DNA of 7,070 bases from Leucobacter sp. (GTDB lineage: Bacteria; Actinomycetota; Actinomycetes; Actinomycetales; Microbacteriaceae). Below the pieces are notes generated by a model. It ran no database searches and was not told the origin of the DNA. It saw nothing but the letters and a program-made list of their open reading frames with translations. Position 1 is the first letter of the stretch, and each line of letters opens with the position of its first letter. The DNA lies in contig JAGNOB010000084.1 of assembly GCA_017990305.1 (NCBI GenBank), positions 1-7,070 on the forward strand, read 5' to 3'. This document shows, piece after piece, positions 6,244 to 7,070 of this stretch. Both the position numbers and the translations under genes were made by a program.

Positions 6244-6310
6244 CGGTCAGGTCACCCGTTGCCGTTGCTGTTGCCCGCGCGGTCTTGTCTGACTCCGGAG
6301 CCCGCGCGGA
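6244..6310. repeat. Convergent gap with hexamer repeat and paired CCGCGCGG copies
   Basis: Three near-identical tandem hexamers occupy 6258-6275 (GTTGCC, GTTGCT, GTTGCC). After them the self-complementary octamer CCGCGCGG occurs twice, at 6275-6282 and 6302-6309. Because each copy is its own reverse complement, they can pair into an 8-bp stem with a 19-base loop containing the palindrome CTCCGGAG (6293-6300). The site lies between convergent stops and may help termination in both directions; there is no T-run. Confidence 0.4.
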
Positions 6311-6889
6311 TCAGCGCTGCTTCTCCTCCACATCGCTCCGTTCGGCCTCGCTCCCTCCGCCCGACAGCGTCGCCCACAGCGGCCAACCGACGAACCAGAT
6401 CCCGGTGACGAGCCACACTCGCCCGATCCAGCCGATGAGCGCCTCGGTGCGGGGCGGATCACCGACGAGCCACACAATCAGACCGATCACTGCGGTCGCG
6501 ATCACCGCACACAGCAGCATCTTGACCCACTGCTCCCACTCGTAGCGAACGCGTGCCTGGCCCGACTTCGGCGCCTTGAACGGGGGAGGCCCGCCCGCGA
6601 AGCGGTGCGCGAACCAGCCGTCAGCGCGCGCGATGATCTGGTGTCCGAACGCGACCGTGAAGCCGAGATAGAGCGCGCCGAGGCCGTGCGCAAAGTCGGC
6701 GGTCGCGCCGTTCACCACGAGATCCCAGGTGATGAACGCGAGCAGCAGCAGATCCAACAGCGGCACACACAGCAGTAGCACGCTCGAAAGCCGCTTGAGT
6801 CGCAGCAGGTAGCGCGCACCCAACCCCGCCCCGAGCATCACCCAAAACCCGATCTCGCAGGCAAGAATGCCGACCACAATAATGTTCAT
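6311..6889 (-). CDS. Five-helix integral membrane protein, function unknown
   Basis: I do not recognise the family. The 192 residues contain about five hydrophobic segments at roughly 2-22 (IIVVGILACEIGFWVMLGAG), 35-58 (LSSVLLLCVPLLDLLLLAFITWDLV), 70-88, 121-143 (WVKMLLCAVIATAVIGLIVWLVG) and 153-175 (GWIGRVWLVTGIWFVGWPLWATL). A polar proline- and lysine-rich loop (about 96-118, GGPPPFKAPKSG) separates helices 3 and 4. The C-terminal tail is short and charged. Possible intramembrane polar residues are E12, D46, D56 and H83. I chose the ATG at 6889 because GAGG lies 8 bases upstream and the protein then starts directly at the first helix. An ATG at 6949 would add 20 polar residues and overlap the palindrome at 6944-6963. 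It converges on the rimK-like gene and is divergent from the gene beginning at 6997. It resembles conserved hypothetical membrane proteins of actinobacteria, but no function is claimed. Confidence 0.75.
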   Translation of the reverse strand: MNIIVVGILACEIGFWVMLGAGLGARYLLRLKRLSSVLLLCVPLLDLLLLAFITWDLVVNGATADFAHGLGALYLGFTVAFGHQIIARADGWFAHRFAGGPPPFKAPKSGQARVRYEWEQWVKMLLCAVIATAVIGLIVWLVGDPPRTEALIGWIGRVWLVTGIWFVGWPLWATLSGGGSEAERSDVEEKQR

Positions 6890-6943
6890 GAGCCAAGCCT
6901 CGCTGCTGCGGTGCTCACGCGGCTCCTGCGAGTGGTCGGCCCG

Positions 6944-6963
6944 TCTCATCCGCTCGGATGAGA
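6944..6963. promoter_or_regulatory. Perfect 20-bp palindrome, probable operator
   Basis: TCTCATCCGCTCGGATGAGA consists of two 9-base arms that are exact reverse complements around a CT centre. It lies in the 107-base gap between two divergent genes, 54 bases upstream of the minus-strand ATG at 6889 and 33 bases upstream of the plus-strand ATG at 6997. A further CGGATG half-arm occurs at 6976-6981. The size and symmetry fit a dimeric repressor site such as those of TetR- or GntR-type regulators; the regulator is not in view. Confidence 0.5.
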
Positions 6964-6996
6964 TCTTGCCCGGCCCGGATGCGGGAGGATGTAACC

Positions 6997-7070
6997 ATGA
7001 TCGCTGGCGTGAGGGTGAGACTGCGGACGCAGCCTGCCCGTCGGAACGCGCTGATCGCGCTGTTCTTGCT
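6997..7070 (+). CDS. Start of an unidentified protein, cut by right edge
   Basis: Only 24 complete codons are visible, starting MIAGVRVRLRTQPARRNALI and running into a hydrophobic ALFL stretch. The ATG is preceded by GGGAGGA, with GGAGG ending 8 bases upstream, and the base usage fits coding DNA. Five arginines followed by a hydrophobic run suggest an N-terminal membrane anchor with the N-terminus inside, as in sensor kinases or other membrane proteins. The visible part is too short to name a family. The gene is divergent from the membrane protein at 6889-6311 and may share the palindromic control site. Confidence 0.6.
   Translation, partial: MIAGVRVRLRTQPARRNALIALFL

Noticed and set aside
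6036..6545. A 169-codon plus-strand frame overlapping the end of rimK and part of the membrane protein gene.
   Set aside because: Low-complexity shadow that runs across a convergent gap and into antisense sequence.

Overview
The window is high-GC DNA with strong third-position G/C bias, frequent GTG/TTG starts and at least one promoter that fits leaderless transcription. This points to an actinobacterium, probably of the Microbacteriaceae kind. That placement is an inference from base composition and protein flavour, not from a marker gene.

Layout from left to right. (1) A SulP/SLC26-family anion transporter on the minus strand runs off the left edge (1169 down to 1). (2) It is divergent from a Dcu-family C4-dicarboxylate transporter on the plus strand (1293-2633), which has its own promoter and ends at a 21-bp hairpin. 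(3) Converging on that hairpin is a minus-strand pair: an N-formylglutamate amidohydrolase-family protein (4457-3360), followed 12 bp later by a GNAT acetyltransferase (3347-2718). The first gene of this pair has a promoter whose -10 box lies exactly 6 bases before the ATG. (4) Next comes a divergent pair: a RimB-type retropepsin-like protease (minus, about 5020-4544) and a RimK-type ATP-grasp glutamate ligase (plus, 5047-6243). Their starts are about 26 bp apart. The ligase carries an extra C-terminal domain that reads as TrkA-C (RCK_C). (5) A five-helix membrane protein of unknown function lies on the minus strand (6889-6311). It is divergent from a new plus-strand gene that is cut by the right edge (6997 onward). 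A perfect 20-bp palindrome lies between them.

The most interesting unit is rimB/rimK. A peptide ligase that adds glutamates and a protease linked to the same modification face each other across a tiny shared control region. The ligase has acquired a domain that in other proteins senses small ligands, including cyclic di-AMP in some potassium transport regulators. The SulP/Dcu pair may be two transporters for overlapping organic or inorganic anions. No rRNA, tRNA, CRISPR array, insertion sequence or phage gene was seen.
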